NCBI RefSeq assembly: GCF_015864665.1
Contig: NZ_JADYWU010000001.1
Span: 744,001 to 808,000 of the forward strand
Direction of reading: 5' to 3'
DNA: 64,000 nt
Source of the DNA: Salinibacterium sp. SWN167
Lineage (GTDB): Bacteria; Actinomycetota; Actinomycetes; Actinomycetales; Microbacteriaceae
The translations under genes were made by a program, and so were the position numbers. This document shows positions 15,479 to 28,302 of the stretch, piece after piece (positions within the stretch are counted from its first letter, which is position 1; each line of letters starts with the position of its first letter). The notes beneath the pieces are model-generated. The model saw only the letters and a list, made by a program, of their open reading frames with translations. It was not told the DNA's origin and ran no database searches.

Positions 15479-18400
15479 TTGGCTGCTGCGCGCGATGCGT
15501 CCACCAATAAGTCCCCGAAAAACGGCCGCTCAGCTTCGCGGCTTTCTTTCGCAAAAATCACTGACACGCTAACGGTTCCCGATCTGCTCGCCTTGCAGAC
15601 CGAGAGCTTTGATTGGCTCGTCGGAAACGACATCTGGAAGAACCGTGTAACTGACGGTGTTGCCGCTGGTCGTACCGATCTGCCGACTCGTAGTGGTCTC
15701 GATGAAATCTTTGAAGAGATTTCACCGATTGAAGACCTCGGCGAGACGATGCAACTGTCGTTCACTGATCCTGAGCTTGAAGAACCCAAGTACTCGATTG
15801 ACGAGTGCAAGGAGCGCGGCAAGACTTTCGCTGCGCCTCTCTACGTGAACGCTGAGTTCATGAATCACCTCACCGGTGAAATCAAGACTCAGACTGTTTT
15901 CATGGGCGACTTCCCCCTCATGACCGCTCGCGGTACTTTCATCATCAACGGAACCGAGCGCGTAGTTGTTTCGCAGCTCGTCCGTTCGCCTGGTGTGTAC
16001 TTCGACCGCCAGCCCGAGAAGCTGTCCGACAAGGACATCTACTCGGCTCGCATCATCCCGAGCCGTGGTGCTTGGCTTGAGTTCGAGATCGACAAGCGCG
16101 ACCAGGTCGGCGTTCGCATCGACCGCAAGCGCAAGCAGTCGGTCACGGTCTTCCTGAAGGCCCTCGGCCTGTCCAGCGAAGAGATCCTCGAGGAGTTCAA
16201 GGGCTTCCCGTCGATCGAAGCCACCTTGGAGAAGGACAACATCCTTACCAAGGAAGAGGCGCTCAAGGACATTTACCGCAAGCTTCGCCCCGGCGAGCAG
16301 GTTGCTGCAGAAGCCGCACGCGCGCTTCTCGACAACTTCTACTTCAACTCGAAGCGCTACGACCTCGCGAAGGTTGGTCGTTACAAGATCAACCGCAAGC
16401 TCGGTCTCGACACTGACATTAAAGAGTCGGTACTCACCGTTGAAGACATCATCGCGACCATCAAGTACATGGTTTCGCTTCACGACACTTCGGCACCCAA
16501 CGTTTCGGTAAGCGACAGCGGTGTAGCCAGTGTTAAGGGCGTCCGCGATGGCAAGAAGGTTGCCGTTCGTCTCGACATTGACGACATCGACCACTTCGGC
16601 AACCGTCGTATCCGTGCTGTTGGTGAGCTCATCCAGAACCAGGTTCGTACCGGCCTCAGCCGTATGGAGCGTGTTGTTCGTGAGCGCATGACCACACAGG
16701 ACATCGAAGCGATCACCCCGCAGACCCTGATCAACGTGCGCCCCGTCGTCGCCGCGATCAAGGAGTTCTTCGGAACGTCGCAGCTCTCGCAGTTCATGGA
16801 CCAGAACAACCCGCTCGCGGGACTGACCCACAAGCGTCGCCTTTCGGCGCTGGGCCCAGGTGGTTTGAGCCGTGAGCGCGCTGGTGTTGAAGTTCGAGAC
16901 GTTCACCCCTCTCACTACGGCCGTATGTGCCCGATTGAGACTCCTGAAGGCCCCAACATTGGTCTGATTGGTTCGCTCGCATCGTTCGCACGTATTAACG
17001 CATTCGGTTTCATCGAGACCCCGTACCGTCGCCTCATTGACGGCGTTGTTTCGACGACCATCGACTACCTGACTGCAAGCGACGAAGACGACTACATCGT
17101 CGCGCAGGCAAACGCACCGCTCACGAAGGACATGAAGTTCGCTGAGCCTCGCGTGCTTGCACGTAAGAAGGGTGGCGAGGTTGACCTCGTTCCCGTTGAA
17201 GACATTGCCTACATGGATGTCTCGCCGCGCCAGATGGTGTCGGTAGCGACCTCGATCATCCCGTTCCTCGAGCACGACGATGCAAACCGCGCACTCATGG
17301 GTGCCAACATGCAGCGTCAGGCTGTCCCGCTGCTGCGCAGCGAGAGCCCGCTTGTCGGAACCGGTATGGAAGCCTTCGCCGCAATTGACTCTGGTGACGT
17401 TGTCACCACGCTCAAGGCTGGTGTTGTCTCTGAGGTTTCAGCAGACGTCGTTGTTGTTCAGCTCGATGAGGGCGGAACGCAGGAATACTTCCTGCGCAAG
17501 TTCGACCGCTCTAACCAGGGCACGAGCTACAACCACCGCGTCATCGTCAGCGCCGGAGAGCGCGTCGAAGTTGGTCAGGTCATCGCTGATGGTCCTGCAA
17601 CCGAGAACGGCGAGCTCGCACTCGGAAAGAACCTCCTCGTGGCATTCATGCCGTGGGAGGGTCACAACTTCGAGGACGCGATCATCCTGAGCCAGAACCT
17701 GGTTAAGGATGACGTACTGTCGTCGATCCACATCGAAGAATACGAAGTGGATGCTCGCGACACCAAGCTCGGTAAGGAAGAGATCACGCGCGATCTGCCG
17801 AACGTTAGCCCAGAACTTTTGGCTGACCTCGACGAGCGTGGAATCATCCGTATCGGTGCAGAGGTTCGCCCCGGCGACATCCTCGTCGGCAAGGTCACGC
17901 CTAAGGGTGAGACTGAGCTTTCGGCTGAAGAGCGTCTGCTCCGTGCCATCTTCAACGAGAAGAGCCGCGAAGTTCGCGACACCTCGCTGAAGGTTCCCCA
18001 CGGTGAGCAGGGCACAATCATTGCTGTCAAGGAATTCTCTGCAGACAACGATGACGAGCTCGGCTCGGGTGTCAACCAGCGTGTTGTTGTGTACATCGCC
18101 CAGAAGCGCAAGATCACCGAAGGTGACAAGCTCGCTGGTCGTCACGGCAACAAGGGTGTTATCTCCAAGATTCTGCCTGTCGAAGACATGCCGTTCTTGG
18201 CCGATGGAACCCCGGTCGACATCATCCTGAACCCGCTCGGTATCCCCGGTCGAATGAACTTCGGTCAGGTTCTCGAAACTCACCTCGGTTGGGTTGCGAA
18301 GCAGGGTTGGGAAGTTGAAGGCAAGCCGGAGTGGGCGAAGAACCTTCCTGAGGAAGCGTTCAGCGCTGCACCAGGAACCAAGGTTGCTACCCCTGTATTC

Positions 18401-19003
18401 GACGGTGCTTACGAAGAGGAAATCGCGGGTCTTCTTGACTCCACGACTCCTACTCGTGACGGCGTTCGTCTCATCGACCACACGGGTAAGACCCCGTTGT
18501 TCGATGGTCGTTCGGGTGAGCCGTTCCCGGCTCCCGTTTCGGTCGGTTACATGTACATCCTCAAGCTGCACCACCTCGTTGACGACAAGATCCACGCTCG
18601 TTCAACCGGTCCGTACTCCATGATTACTCAGCAGCCACTCGGTGGTAAGGCTCAGTTCGGTGGACAGCGCTTCGGTGAGATGGAAGTGTGGGCACTCGAG
18701 GCCTATGGTGCCGCCTACGCTCTGCAGGAGCTTCTGACGATCAAGTCGGATGACATCCTCGGTCGCGTCAAGGTATACGAAGCCATCGTTAAGGGCGAGA
18801 ACATTCAGGAGCCCGGTATCCCCGAGAGCTTCAAGGTTCTTATCAAGGAAATGCAGTCGCTGTGCCTCAACGTCGAAGTTCTTTCGGCCGACGGTTCAAC
18901 GGTCAACCTGCGCGACACGGACGATGAAGCGTTCCGTGCCGCTGAAGAGTTGGGCATCAACATTTCCGCGCGGTTCGAGTCCTCGTCTGTTGACGAGATT
19001 TAA
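15479..19003 (+). CDS. rpoB: RNA polymerase subunit beta
   Basis: 1174 residues. Start chosen at TTG 15479 ([15 protein letters not shown]), seven bases after GGAGG (15467-15471); an in-frame TTG at 15440 would place the ribosome site inside the gene. Beta subunit of RNA polymerase, forming the catalytic cleft with beta'. The rifampicin-resistance region (~430-460) reads [20 protein letters not shown] then [11 protein letters not shown], the wild-type pattern, so rifampicin sensitivity is expected. The RPB2 C-terminal hallmarks ([35 protein letters not shown]) are present. Ends 44 bp before rpoC. Confidence 0.99.
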   Translation: MAAARDASTNKSPKNGRSASRLSFAKITDTLTVPDLLALQTESFDWLVGNDIWKNRVTDGVAAGRTDLPTRSGLDEIFEEISPIEDLGETMQLSFTDPELEEPKYSIDECKERGKTFAAPLYVNAEFMNHLTGEIKTQTVFMGDFPLMTARGTFIINGTERVVVSQLVRSPGVYFDRQPEKLSDKDIYSARIIPSRGAWLEFEIDKRDQVGVRIDRKRKQSVTVFLKALGLSSEEILEEFKGFPSIEATLEKDNILTKEEALKDIYRKLRPGEQVAAEAARALLDNFYFNSKRYDLAKVGRYKINRKLGLDTDIKESVLTVEDIIATIKYMVSLHDTSAPNVSVSDSGVASVKGVRDGKKVAVRLDIDDIDHFGNRRIRAVGELIQNQVRTGLSRMERVVRERMTTQDIEAITPQTLINVRPVVAAIKEFFGTSQLSQFMDQNNPLAGLTHKRRLSALGPGGLSRERAGVEVRDVHPSHYGRMCPIETPEGPNIGLIGSLASFARINAFGFIETPYRRLIDGVVSTTIDYLTASDEDDYIVAQANAPLTKDMKFAEPRVLARKKGGEVDLVPVEDIAYMDVSPRQMVSVATSIIPFLEHDDANRALMGANMQRQAVPLLRSESPLVGTGMEAFAAIDSGDVVTTLKAGVVSEVSADVVVVQLDEGGTQEYFLRKFDRSNQGTSYNHRVIVSAGERVEVGQVIADGPATENGELALGKNLLVAFMPWEGHNFEDAIILSQNLVKDDVLSSIHIEEYEVDARDTKLGKEEITRDLPNVSPELLADLDERGIIRIGAEVRPGDILVGKVTPKGETELSAEERLLRAIFNEKSREVRDTSLKVPHGEQGTIIAVKEFSADNDDELGSGVNQRVVVYIAQKRKITEGDKLAGRHGNKGVISKILPVEDMPFLADGTPVDIILNPLGIPGRMNFGQVLETHLGWVAKQGWEVEGKPEWAKNLPEEAFSAAPGTKVATPVFDGAYEEEIAGLLDSTTPTRDGVRLIDHTGKTPLFDGRSGEPFPAPVSVGYMYILKLHHLVDDKIHARSTGPYSMITQQPLGGKAQFGGQRFGEMEVWALEAYGAAYALQELLTIKSDDILGRVKVYEAIVKGENIQEPGIPESFKVLIKEMQSLCLNVEVLSADGSTVNLRDTDDEAFRAAEELGINISARFESSSVDEI

Positions 19004-19047
19004 CTCGACCGACCACGACTGCAGAACTTTCGAAGAGAGAAGATAAA

Positions 19048-22929
<3,882 letters not shown>

Positions 22930-22964
22930 GTAGTCTCGGCATCACCTCCGGGTGATACCACGAA

Positions 22965-22991
22965 GGGCCCTCGTCATTGCGACGGGGGCCC
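22965..22991 (+). terminator. rpoBC terminator
   Basis: GGGCCCTCGTC (22965-22975) pairs with GACGGGGGCCC (22981-22991), with one G·T pair, followed by TTTGTCG. A smaller hairpin (ATCACC-TCC-GGGTGAT, about 22941-22956) lies between it and the rpoC stop. It may also serve the convergent pseudokinase gene. Confidence 0.8.
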
Positions 22992-23016
22992 TTTGTCGTG
23001 CGACTGAAGTTGGCCG

Positions 23017-24015
23017 CTAGAGCGACGGAATTTCGATGCGGGAGTACTCGTCGTCATCCGCCACGAGCGTGGCCAGCAGTGGCCGGCCAGCGGGCAGTAA
23101 ACGGATCGTGACTGCGCCGGTGTTGGCGGAGTCAAGGATGCGCACCGCGGCTTCTGTGATGATCGGCAGAGTGCCGTAGGGCAGCGGCAGAGGGTAGCGG
23201 TCATCGAGCAGTACCACCGAGATTCCTCGTCGCCGGGTGCGCTGCACTGCGGCCACAATCTCGGGCAGGTCGAGCTGGCGGGCGCGCAAACTATCTCGTA
23301 AGCGCGCCTCAGCGATGAGCAGTTCGTCGCGTTCCGCCGTCGTCAACTCAACTCCATCCGCTATGCGTTGCAGCTGGGGCCCCACGGCTGAGTCGAGGGC
23401 AACAAGCCGGCGGGAACGTTCCGCTGTGCGAGCGAGCGCCGCAGCTTCTGCGGCGGCGCGTGCCGTCTCAGCCTCATGGATGCCGTCCAAACGCTGGCTG
23501 GTGCGGCGCATGCCCAGAGAGAAGAGAGAGCCGACCAGCACGAAAGGTGCTTGGCGCGCAACGAGCACAATTGCTTCGAGGAGCCGGTCGTCCGTTGTGA
23601 AGCCCCACAGGATGACGGTCGTGCCGATTGCGGCGAATCCGATCCACGCGAGAAGGTCACGGCGGCGCAAGCTGAGGTAGAACATCGCGATGGCTCCGGC
23701 GCCGACGTACCACTGCGAGAACCCTCCCGTGATGGCGTTGTCGGAGGAGAGGGCGGAAGCGGCAACGCTGGCGACGATGACGTACACGCTCACTCCGGTG
23801 CTCACCCGTGGGTGAGTGTCTCGCGTGAGGACGAACCAGATGGTGGCGAACAACCCAATGGAGATGTACACCGGCACAGGGGATCGCACGTCATCCAGTG
23901 AGAGCAGTGCGAGCGACGACATCGTGACGAAGTAGATCCAGATCAATAGATGGGCACCACGACCGGTTATTTGGGGCAGTTCAAGGCGTCGAGATTGAGT
24001 GGCATCTTGTTTCAT
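23017..24015 (-). CDS. Membrane protein, degenerate histidine kinase ('pseudokinase')
   Basis: 332 residues from ATG 24015, whose ATGA overlaps the stop of the kinase gene. Several transmembrane segments occupy about 20-170, then a helix-rich Ala/Arg coiled coil (IHEAETARAAAEAAALARTA) and a C-terminal domain that aligns with the preceding kinase: ERSRRLVALDSAVGPQLQRIA matches its H-box region but has Ser209 where the kinase has His227. LPIITEAAVRILDSANTGAVTIRL occupies the N-box without the Asn, and the protein stops at VADDDEYSRIEIPSL, before any G box. It probably cannot bind ATP or autophosphorylate. A regulatory partner of the active kinase is the likely role (inference). Confidence 0.7.
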   Translation of the reverse strand: MKQDATQSRRLELPQITGRGAHLLIWIYFVTMSSLALLSLDDVRSPVPVYISIGLFATIWFVLTRDTHPRVSTGVSVYVIVASVAASALSSDNAITGGFSQWYVGAGAIAMFYLSLRRRDLLAWIGFAAIGTTVILWGFTTDDRLLEAIVLVARQAPFVLVGSLFSLGMRRTSQRLDGIHEAETARAAAEAAALARTAERSRRLVALDSAVGPQLQRIADGVELTTAERDELLIAEARLRDSLRARQLDLPEIVAAVQRTRRRGISVVLLDDRYPLPLPYGTLPIITEAAVRILDSANTGAVTIRLLPAGRPLLATLVADDDEYSRIEIPSL

Positions 24016-25229
24016 TCGGTCCACCCCACAGTCACGCACGTTCCCTCGCCGGGTTTTGACACCACGGTGGCGTAGGCGCCGGAAAGTGCCTGCACCCGGC
24101 CGAGAATGCTGACCACAATGCCAAGCCGGTTCGCGGGAACACTCTGTGGATCGAATCCTTGCCCATCGTCAGTCACCGATATTTCTACCCGGTCGGTAGC
24201 GAGCCGCAAGAGCACGTCGCGGCTGACGGGCTCGACAGTGGCCGCCGCATGGACGACGCTATTGCGCAAGGCTTCGACGGTGGCTTCGATGAGCGCACTT
24301 GCGATCGACGACGGGAGCGGTTTTCGTCGGGTGCCCTCGACAGTGAAGGTGGCGGCATCCGTCGTCTCATTGATGGATGTCGTGAGGCCCTGGATTAGGT
24401 AGTCGACGTGGATGAGCTCGGGGACACTTGCGGTCGCGTCTTTGAGCTCTCTCAGGCGGGCGATGGTGCGGGCCGCCTGAAGTCGGGTGGAGGAGGAATC
24501 GCTGCGACCGGCGCCGGCCGCGGCAAAGATTGTGGCGATCACTTCGTCATGCACGAGCGCGTCGAGGTGAGCTTGCTCCTCTCCACGCGCGGTGAGGGCT
24601 GCGGCACGCATGGTTGACGTGCGAGCGGCGGCCGTTGCGGCATCCACTTCACGTCCAGCACCCATCGCCACGGTAGCCACCGCGGTGAATGCGGCACACA
24701 CCGTGATGGTGAAGAACGCGAATTGCACGGCGAGTGAGACGTCGGCGCCACCATCAGCAAGGATACGAATGGGCGTGATCGCAAAGGAATTACCGAGCAA
24801 AAAGGCCCACGCTGCGACCGGACGCCAGGCTATCGCCGCGGGTACGGTGCCGAGCGCAGTCAGGCCGACGGTCCAGGGGGCCATCTCGCCGGGCATGGGG
24901 CCGTTGATGAAAGCGGGCACCCAACTCAGCACCGCGATCGCGAAGATGACGGCATATGCCCCATGGAGAATGCGAAGCTGGTGCAAGGAACTCCACGGCG
25001 CGACGGCCACCATCACTAGGGGAGTTCCAAAGACGGCAATGCCGGCGACGAGTTGCCAATAGGGATAGGAATACTGCGCCTGATCGAAGAACGAACTAGC
25101 GGTGAGCGCCAAGAAGAAGAGTGTTGCCGCCGCCAGCACGGTTGTCATACTCCGGACAACCCCGAGTTCTGCACCTTCGGAACCGGGCGGCGTCCTCATG
25201 AGGCTGATCACGCTGCGGCCCTTCTTCAT
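24012..25229 (-). CDS. Two-component sensor histidine kinase
   Basis: 405 residues, starting at ATG 25229 within an ATGA overlap with the response-regulator stop. About six transmembrane segments between residues 28 and 190, with no large periplasmic domain, so it probably senses a membrane or intramembrane signal. The dimerisation helix holds candidate phospho-acceptor His227 (AHLDALVHDEVIATIF). The ATPase domain shows N323 in VEALRNSVVHAA, the G1 box DDGQGFDP (354-361) and RLGI, with a final GEGTCVTVGW. Resembles NarX/DesK-type kinases that pair with LuxR-family regulators. The following gene is a degenerate paralogue. Confidence 0.88.
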   Translation of the reverse strand: MKKGRSVISLMRTPPGSEGAELGVVRSMTTVLAAATLFFLALTASSFFDQAQYSYPYWQLVAGIAVFGTPLVMVAVAPWSSLHQLRILHGAYAVIFAIAVLSWVPAFINGPMPGEMAPWTVGLTALGTVPAAIAWRPVAAWAFLLGNSFAITPIRILADGGADVSLAVQFAFFTITVCAAFTAVATVAMGAGREVDAATAAARTSTMRAAALTARGEEQAHLDALVHDEVIATIFAAAGAGRSDSSSTRLQAARTIARLRELKDATASVPELIHVDYLIQGLTTSINETTDAATFTVEGTRRKPLPSSIASALIEATVEALRNSVVHAAATVEPVSRDVLLRLATDRVEISVTDDGQGFDPQSVPANRLGIVVSILGRVQALSGAYATVVSKPGEGTCVTVGWTE

Positions 25230-25888
25230 GAACTGGGAGGAGGAAGGATGCCGTCTTCGACCGCGCGCTTGTAGAGGTCGACTTTGGTGTGGGCGGGGCG
25301 CCCGGCCATCGCATATTTGTGGCGGATGCGGCGCACATACTCGGCAACGGTGCTGGTGGAGAGTCCAGCGCGGTGGGCGACCGCAACAGACTTATCGCCT
25401 GAGGCGTAGTGGGCGAGCACCTCTTGTTCCTTCGGGCTCAAGCCGGCTGCCGATAGCTCGGGGTCGGAGTCGAGCGCGGCAGCCCAGTCGGTCGTGACCA
25501 CAGGATTGCCCAACGCTGCTTCGCGCACAGCATCGACGATGATGTCGCGTGCTTCCGATTTGCGCACAATACCAAGCACGCCTGCCCGGGATGCGGCCCG
25601 CACCTCGGAGGCATTGTCTGCAGCGGTGAACACCAACACGTTGAGCCCGCGCTCGCGCAGCCACGCGACGTTCTGTTCGACGGTGCTGCCGTCCGAGAGG
25701 CGCACGTCAAGAACGACGAGGTCGAGGAGGTGCACCACCGATTCGAGGTCGCTTACGCTCGACGCTGAGGCAAGGAGGGTGATGTCAGGGCAGTGGCCGA
25801 GCAACGACGCGAAGCCGAGCTGCACAGTTTCGTGGTCGTCCACGTGTGCCACTCGGTAGGAGCGTGGTGGTTGGTCCTGCGTTGTCAA
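25226..25888 (-). CDS. LuxR/NarL-type response regulator
   Basis: 220 residues from TTG 25888, with GAGG upstream; the frame is open to 25981 but the extra 31 residues look non-coding. Receiver domain with acidic pair VDDHE (D17, D18), phospho-acceptor D61 (VVLDVRLSDG), T88 and K110 (GIVRKSE). C-terminal LuxR helix-turn-helix: LSPKEQEVLAHYASGDKSVA then VAHRAGLSTSTVAEYVRRIRHKY. First gene of the three-gene coupled operon. It faces the pilus locus across a 180-bp intergenic region containing a motif shared with the SipW operon upstream region, making it the best candidate for the common regulator. Confidence 0.9.
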   Translation of the reverse strand: MTTQDQPPRSYRVAHVDDHETVQLGFASLLGHCPDITLLASASSVSDLESVVHLLDLVVLDVRLSDGSTVEQNVAWLRERGLNVLVFTAADNASEVRAASRAGVLGIVRKSEARDIIVDAVREAALGNPVVTTDWAAALDSDPELSAAGLSPKEQEVLAHYASGDKSVAVAHRAGLSTSTVAEYVRRIRHKYAMAGRPAHTKVDLYKRAVEDGILPPPSS

Positions 25889-25972
25889 TGGTGCCTCGTT
25901 CGGATCGGGGTAGGCGTGTTGTTGGCAAAGGATTGCAGTTACCACAGACAAATCTACCGGAACTTTCTGTCT

Positions 25973-25989
25973 GTCCCCCAAACGGGTGT
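25973..25989 (+). promoter_or_regulatory. Candidate operator GTCCCCCAAACGGGTGT
   Basis: Lies between the response-regulator gene (minus strand) and the pilus-locus gene at 26069. It is 16/17 identical to minus-strand 13185-13201 upstream of the SipW operon. Its last two bases overlap the dyad GTCATT-GAT-AATGAC (25988-26002), which could itself be a response-regulator binding site. Confidence 0.5.
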
Positions 25990-26002
25990 CATTGATAATG
26001 AC
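25988..26002. repeat. Perfect dyad GTCATT-GAT-AATGAC
   Basis: A 6-bp perfect inverted repeat with 3-bp centre, located 100 bp upstream of the response regulator start and 67 bp upstream of the hypothetical at 26069. Spacing fits a dimeric LuxR-family regulator. The flanks also contain GGGTGTCA and, inverted, TGACACG (about 26025-26035). Confidence 0.5.
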
Positions 26003-26068
26003 GACTGTTAGAAGTGGGCACCCAGTGACACGATCAACTCGTACGACTACTTAGGGGGCAGAGGGCTT

Positions 26069-26515
26069 GTGAATCGTCACGCCGTTAATGATCTGATTGA
26101 CTGCTCTCTTCACCGCTGGTATCGCATGGTCTCCGAATGGCGCAGCCCCGCTCCCGGAACCGAAGCTGGTTGTGTCACGTGCCGCGAATCTGAATTCGCC
26201 GCTGCTGATCGCCGCGGTCACTGGCCGCACGACCTCATCCACTCGTTCGTGGAAACACTGGAAGTTGTGACGTTCCAACTTGCTGTCTCGTTGCATGAAG
26301 AGCGACACTGCCCCGGCACGGATGCGCGTTCCACCAAGCCGTGTCCGACGTGCGTGGCAGCGGCGCGATCCACTGTGCAGGCGTGTGCTCATCGTCACGC
26401 GCAAGATATTGCCGATGTCGTGACTGAATGCGCGTTGCCGCGATTGGCCGTTTACGTCGAAAAAAACATCAATTTGGCACTTAATGCTGCGACTCGCGGC
26501 GAATGGGCTTCCTGA
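26069..26515 (+). CDS. Cysteine-rich hypothetical protein at head of pilus locus
   Basis: 148 residues from GTG 26069 with AGAGGG upstream. I do not recognise the family. No signal peptide or transmembrane segment. Seven or so cysteines, including CVTC (C35, C38) and CPGTDARSTKPCPTC (C81, C92, C95), plus several histidines (HRHAQD, ~108-110), suggesting one or more zinc- or metal-binding knuckles. Third-position GC and amino-acid composition look coding. It is the first plus-strand gene beyond the two-component operon and ends 92 bp before pilB, so it may be a pilus-locus regulator or chaperone; that is a guess. A competing minus-strand open frame (26051-26617) looks non-coding. Confidence 0.55.
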   Translation: MNRHAVNDLIDCSLHRWYRMVSEWRSPAPGTEAGCVTCRESEFAAADRRGHWPHDLIHSFVETLEVVTFQLAVSLHEERHCPGTDARSTKPCPTCVAAARSTVQACAHRHAQDIADVVTECALPRLAVYVEKNINLALNAATRGEWAS

Positions 26516-26524
26516 AACGTCCTG

Positions 26525-26549
26525 ACTACCCCTCACAAGTGGGGCTAGT
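26525..26549. promoter_or_regulatory. CCCC-N8-GGGG dyad upstream of pilB
   Basis: ACTA-CCCC (26525-26532), eight bases, then GGGG-C-TAGT (26541-26549). This is a near-palindrome 59 bp before the pilB start. The same CCCC-N8-GGGG geometry recurs upstream of the SipW operon and the major pilin. Confidence 0.45.
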
Positions 26550-26607
26550 GGTGCAGATGTGAGTCGATTAGCGTTGGACTCCGCTAGGACCTTGGGGGGA
26601 GGCACGC

Positions 26608-28281
26608 GTGACAACACTTGCTGAAGTATTGATTCTTCGCGGAATGATGCCGATTGAGAGCATTGATTCTGTAGGAACTTCGCACTCTGATGAGGAAGCC
26701 CTCGTCAGAAATCTACTCGACAGCGGAACAATTTCGCCGGCACAACTCGCGTCCGCGCGTGCTGCGCAGGCTGGAGTGCCGTTCGTTGAGCTCGTTGACT
26801 TCGCGGTTGACCACCAGGCTGTTGCGCTTGCACCGGCCTCGATTTGCCGCCGCCACGAGGTTTTGCCGATCGCGTTCAGCGAGGGATACCTCGTGCTCGC
26901 CATGGTCGACCCCGGCAACATCTTCGCCCTCGATGACATCCGTGCAGCCACCGGTCGCCAAGTGCGCACCGTCGTTGCTGAGCGCAGCGATCTCCAAGCA
27001 GCCCTCGACCGTTTCCACCGTGCTGATGGCGAACTCTCGAGCCTCTCCAGCGAACTCGAGCAAGAAGCGACCTCCACGGATGTCGCGCTTGCCTCGAATA
27101 ACAATGAGCCGACCGAAGACGACGCACCTATCGTTCGCTTCGTGAACTTGCTGATTAGCCAGGGCATCCAAGACAAGGCGTCGGATATTCACATCGAGCC
27201 CGGTGAGCATGACCTCGGAGTGCGCTACCGCATCGACGGTGTTCTGCACGAAATGCAGCGCGCACCGCGTCAGATCCAGAACGGTGTGATCTCGCGCCTG
27301 AAGATCATGGCCGAGATGGACATCGCTGAACGACGTAAGCCTCAGGATGGCCGTATTTCTGTCATCCACGGTCAGAAGAAGATTGACCTTCGTGTCGCAA
27401 CGTTGCCGACCGTATACGGCGAAAAAGTCGTTATGCGTATTCTCGATAACTCGAACACGACGCTCGACCTGAGCCAGCTTTATCTGCTGGAGCACAACGC
27501 CAAGATCTTCAAAGAGGCATACACGAAGCCGTACGGCATGATCCTCGTTACCGGGCCTACGGGTTCCGGTAAGTCGACCACGTTGTACACGACGCTCAAC
27601 GCGGTGGCTCGTCCCGAGATCAACGTCATCACGGTTGAAGACCCGGTGGAGTACCGCATGGCGGGCATCAACCAGGTGCAGGTTAACCCGAAGGCCGGCC
27701 TCACGTTCGCGAGTGCGCTGCGCTCGATTCTGCGTTCTGACCCGGATGTTGTTCTCATCGGTGAAATTCGAGACCAAGAGACGGCGCAGATCGCGATCGA
27801 AGCCGCTCTCACTGGCCACCTCGTGTTGAGCACCCTGCACACCAACGGCGCACCTGCCGCGATCACCCGACTGATTGAGATGGACATCGAGCCGTTCTTG
27901 GTCGGCTCCGCTATCGACTGTGTCGTCGCCCAGCGACTGGCACGACGCCTGTGCGATCGCTGCAAGCAGCCTGCGGCTCACAACCCGCAGGACCTCGTTA
28001 ACTTGAAGGTCGGCTTCAACCCAGAAGGTCCGATGCCGACCCTGTACGCACCTGTTGGGTGCACCGTGTGTTCCAAGACGGGATACCGCGGTCGAATCGC
28101 ACTGCACGAAGTGATGGCAGTGTCCGAAGAGATTGAACGTCTTGCTGTTGCTCGTTCGTCGAGTGCGGAGATCAGCCGCGTCGCGATCGATCAGGGGATG
28201 CGCACTCTGCGCATGGACGGCTGGGCGAAGGCTCAACTGGGCCTGACGTCCATTGAAGAGATTTTGCGCGTCGTCGCATAA
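26608..28281 (+). CDS. pilB: Type IV pilus assembly ATPase PilB
   Basis: 557 residues from GTG 26608, directly after GGGGGGAGG. N-terminal MshEN/GspE-N-type domain (~30-150), then the T2SS/T4P ATPase: Walker A GPTGSGKSTTL (~315), Asp box (INVITVEDPVEYRM), Walker B VLIGEIRDQETAQIA (~380), His box STLHTNGAPAAITRL. A zinc-binding tetracysteine (CDRCKQ ~448, then CTVCSKTGYRGR ~485) distinguishes extension ATPases (PilB/GspE) from retraction ATPases. Powers pilin polymerisation at the inner face of the membrane. Followed 21 bp later by pilT. Confidence 0.96.
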   Translation: MTTLAEVLILRGMMPIESIDSVGTSHSDEEALVRNLLDSGTISPAQLASARAAQAGVPFVELVDFAVDHQAVALAPASICRRHEVLPIAFSEGYLVLAMVDPGNIFALDDIRAATGRQVRTVVAERSDLQAALDRFHRADGELSSLSSELEQEATSTDVALASNNNEPTEDDAPIVRFVNLLISQGIQDKASDIHIEPGEHDLGVRYRIDGVLHEMQRAPRQIQNGVISRLKIMAEMDIAERRKPQDGRISVIHGQKKIDLRVATLPTVYGEKVVMRILDNSNTTLDLSQLYLLEHNAKIFKEAYTKPYGMILVTGPTGSGKSTTLYTTLNAVARPEINVITVEDPVEYRMAGINQVQVNPKAGLTFASALRSILRSDPDVVLIGEIRDQETAQIAIEAALTGHLVLSTLHTNGAPAAITRLIEMDIEPFLVGSAIDCVVAQRLARRLCDRCKQPAAHNPQDLVNLKVGFNPEGPMPTLYAPVGCTVCSKTGYRGRIALHEVMAVSEEIERLAVARSSSAEISRVAIDQGMRTLRMDGWAKAQLGLTSIEEILRVVA

Positions 28282-28302
28282 GACGAAGTATCTGGGGGAA
28301 TT

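Noticed and set aside
16770-16860. Possible rifampicin-resistance changes in rpoB
   Set aside because: The cluster reads as wild type, including KRRLSALG.
15722-17275. 517-codon open frame on the minus strand opposite rpoB
   Set aside because: Lies wholly antisense to a certain rpoB with strong GC bias; its translation is low-complexity Val/Arg/Glu and matches no family. Such frames also sit opposite rpoC (19000-20892, 21133-22482) and fusA (41883-43442).
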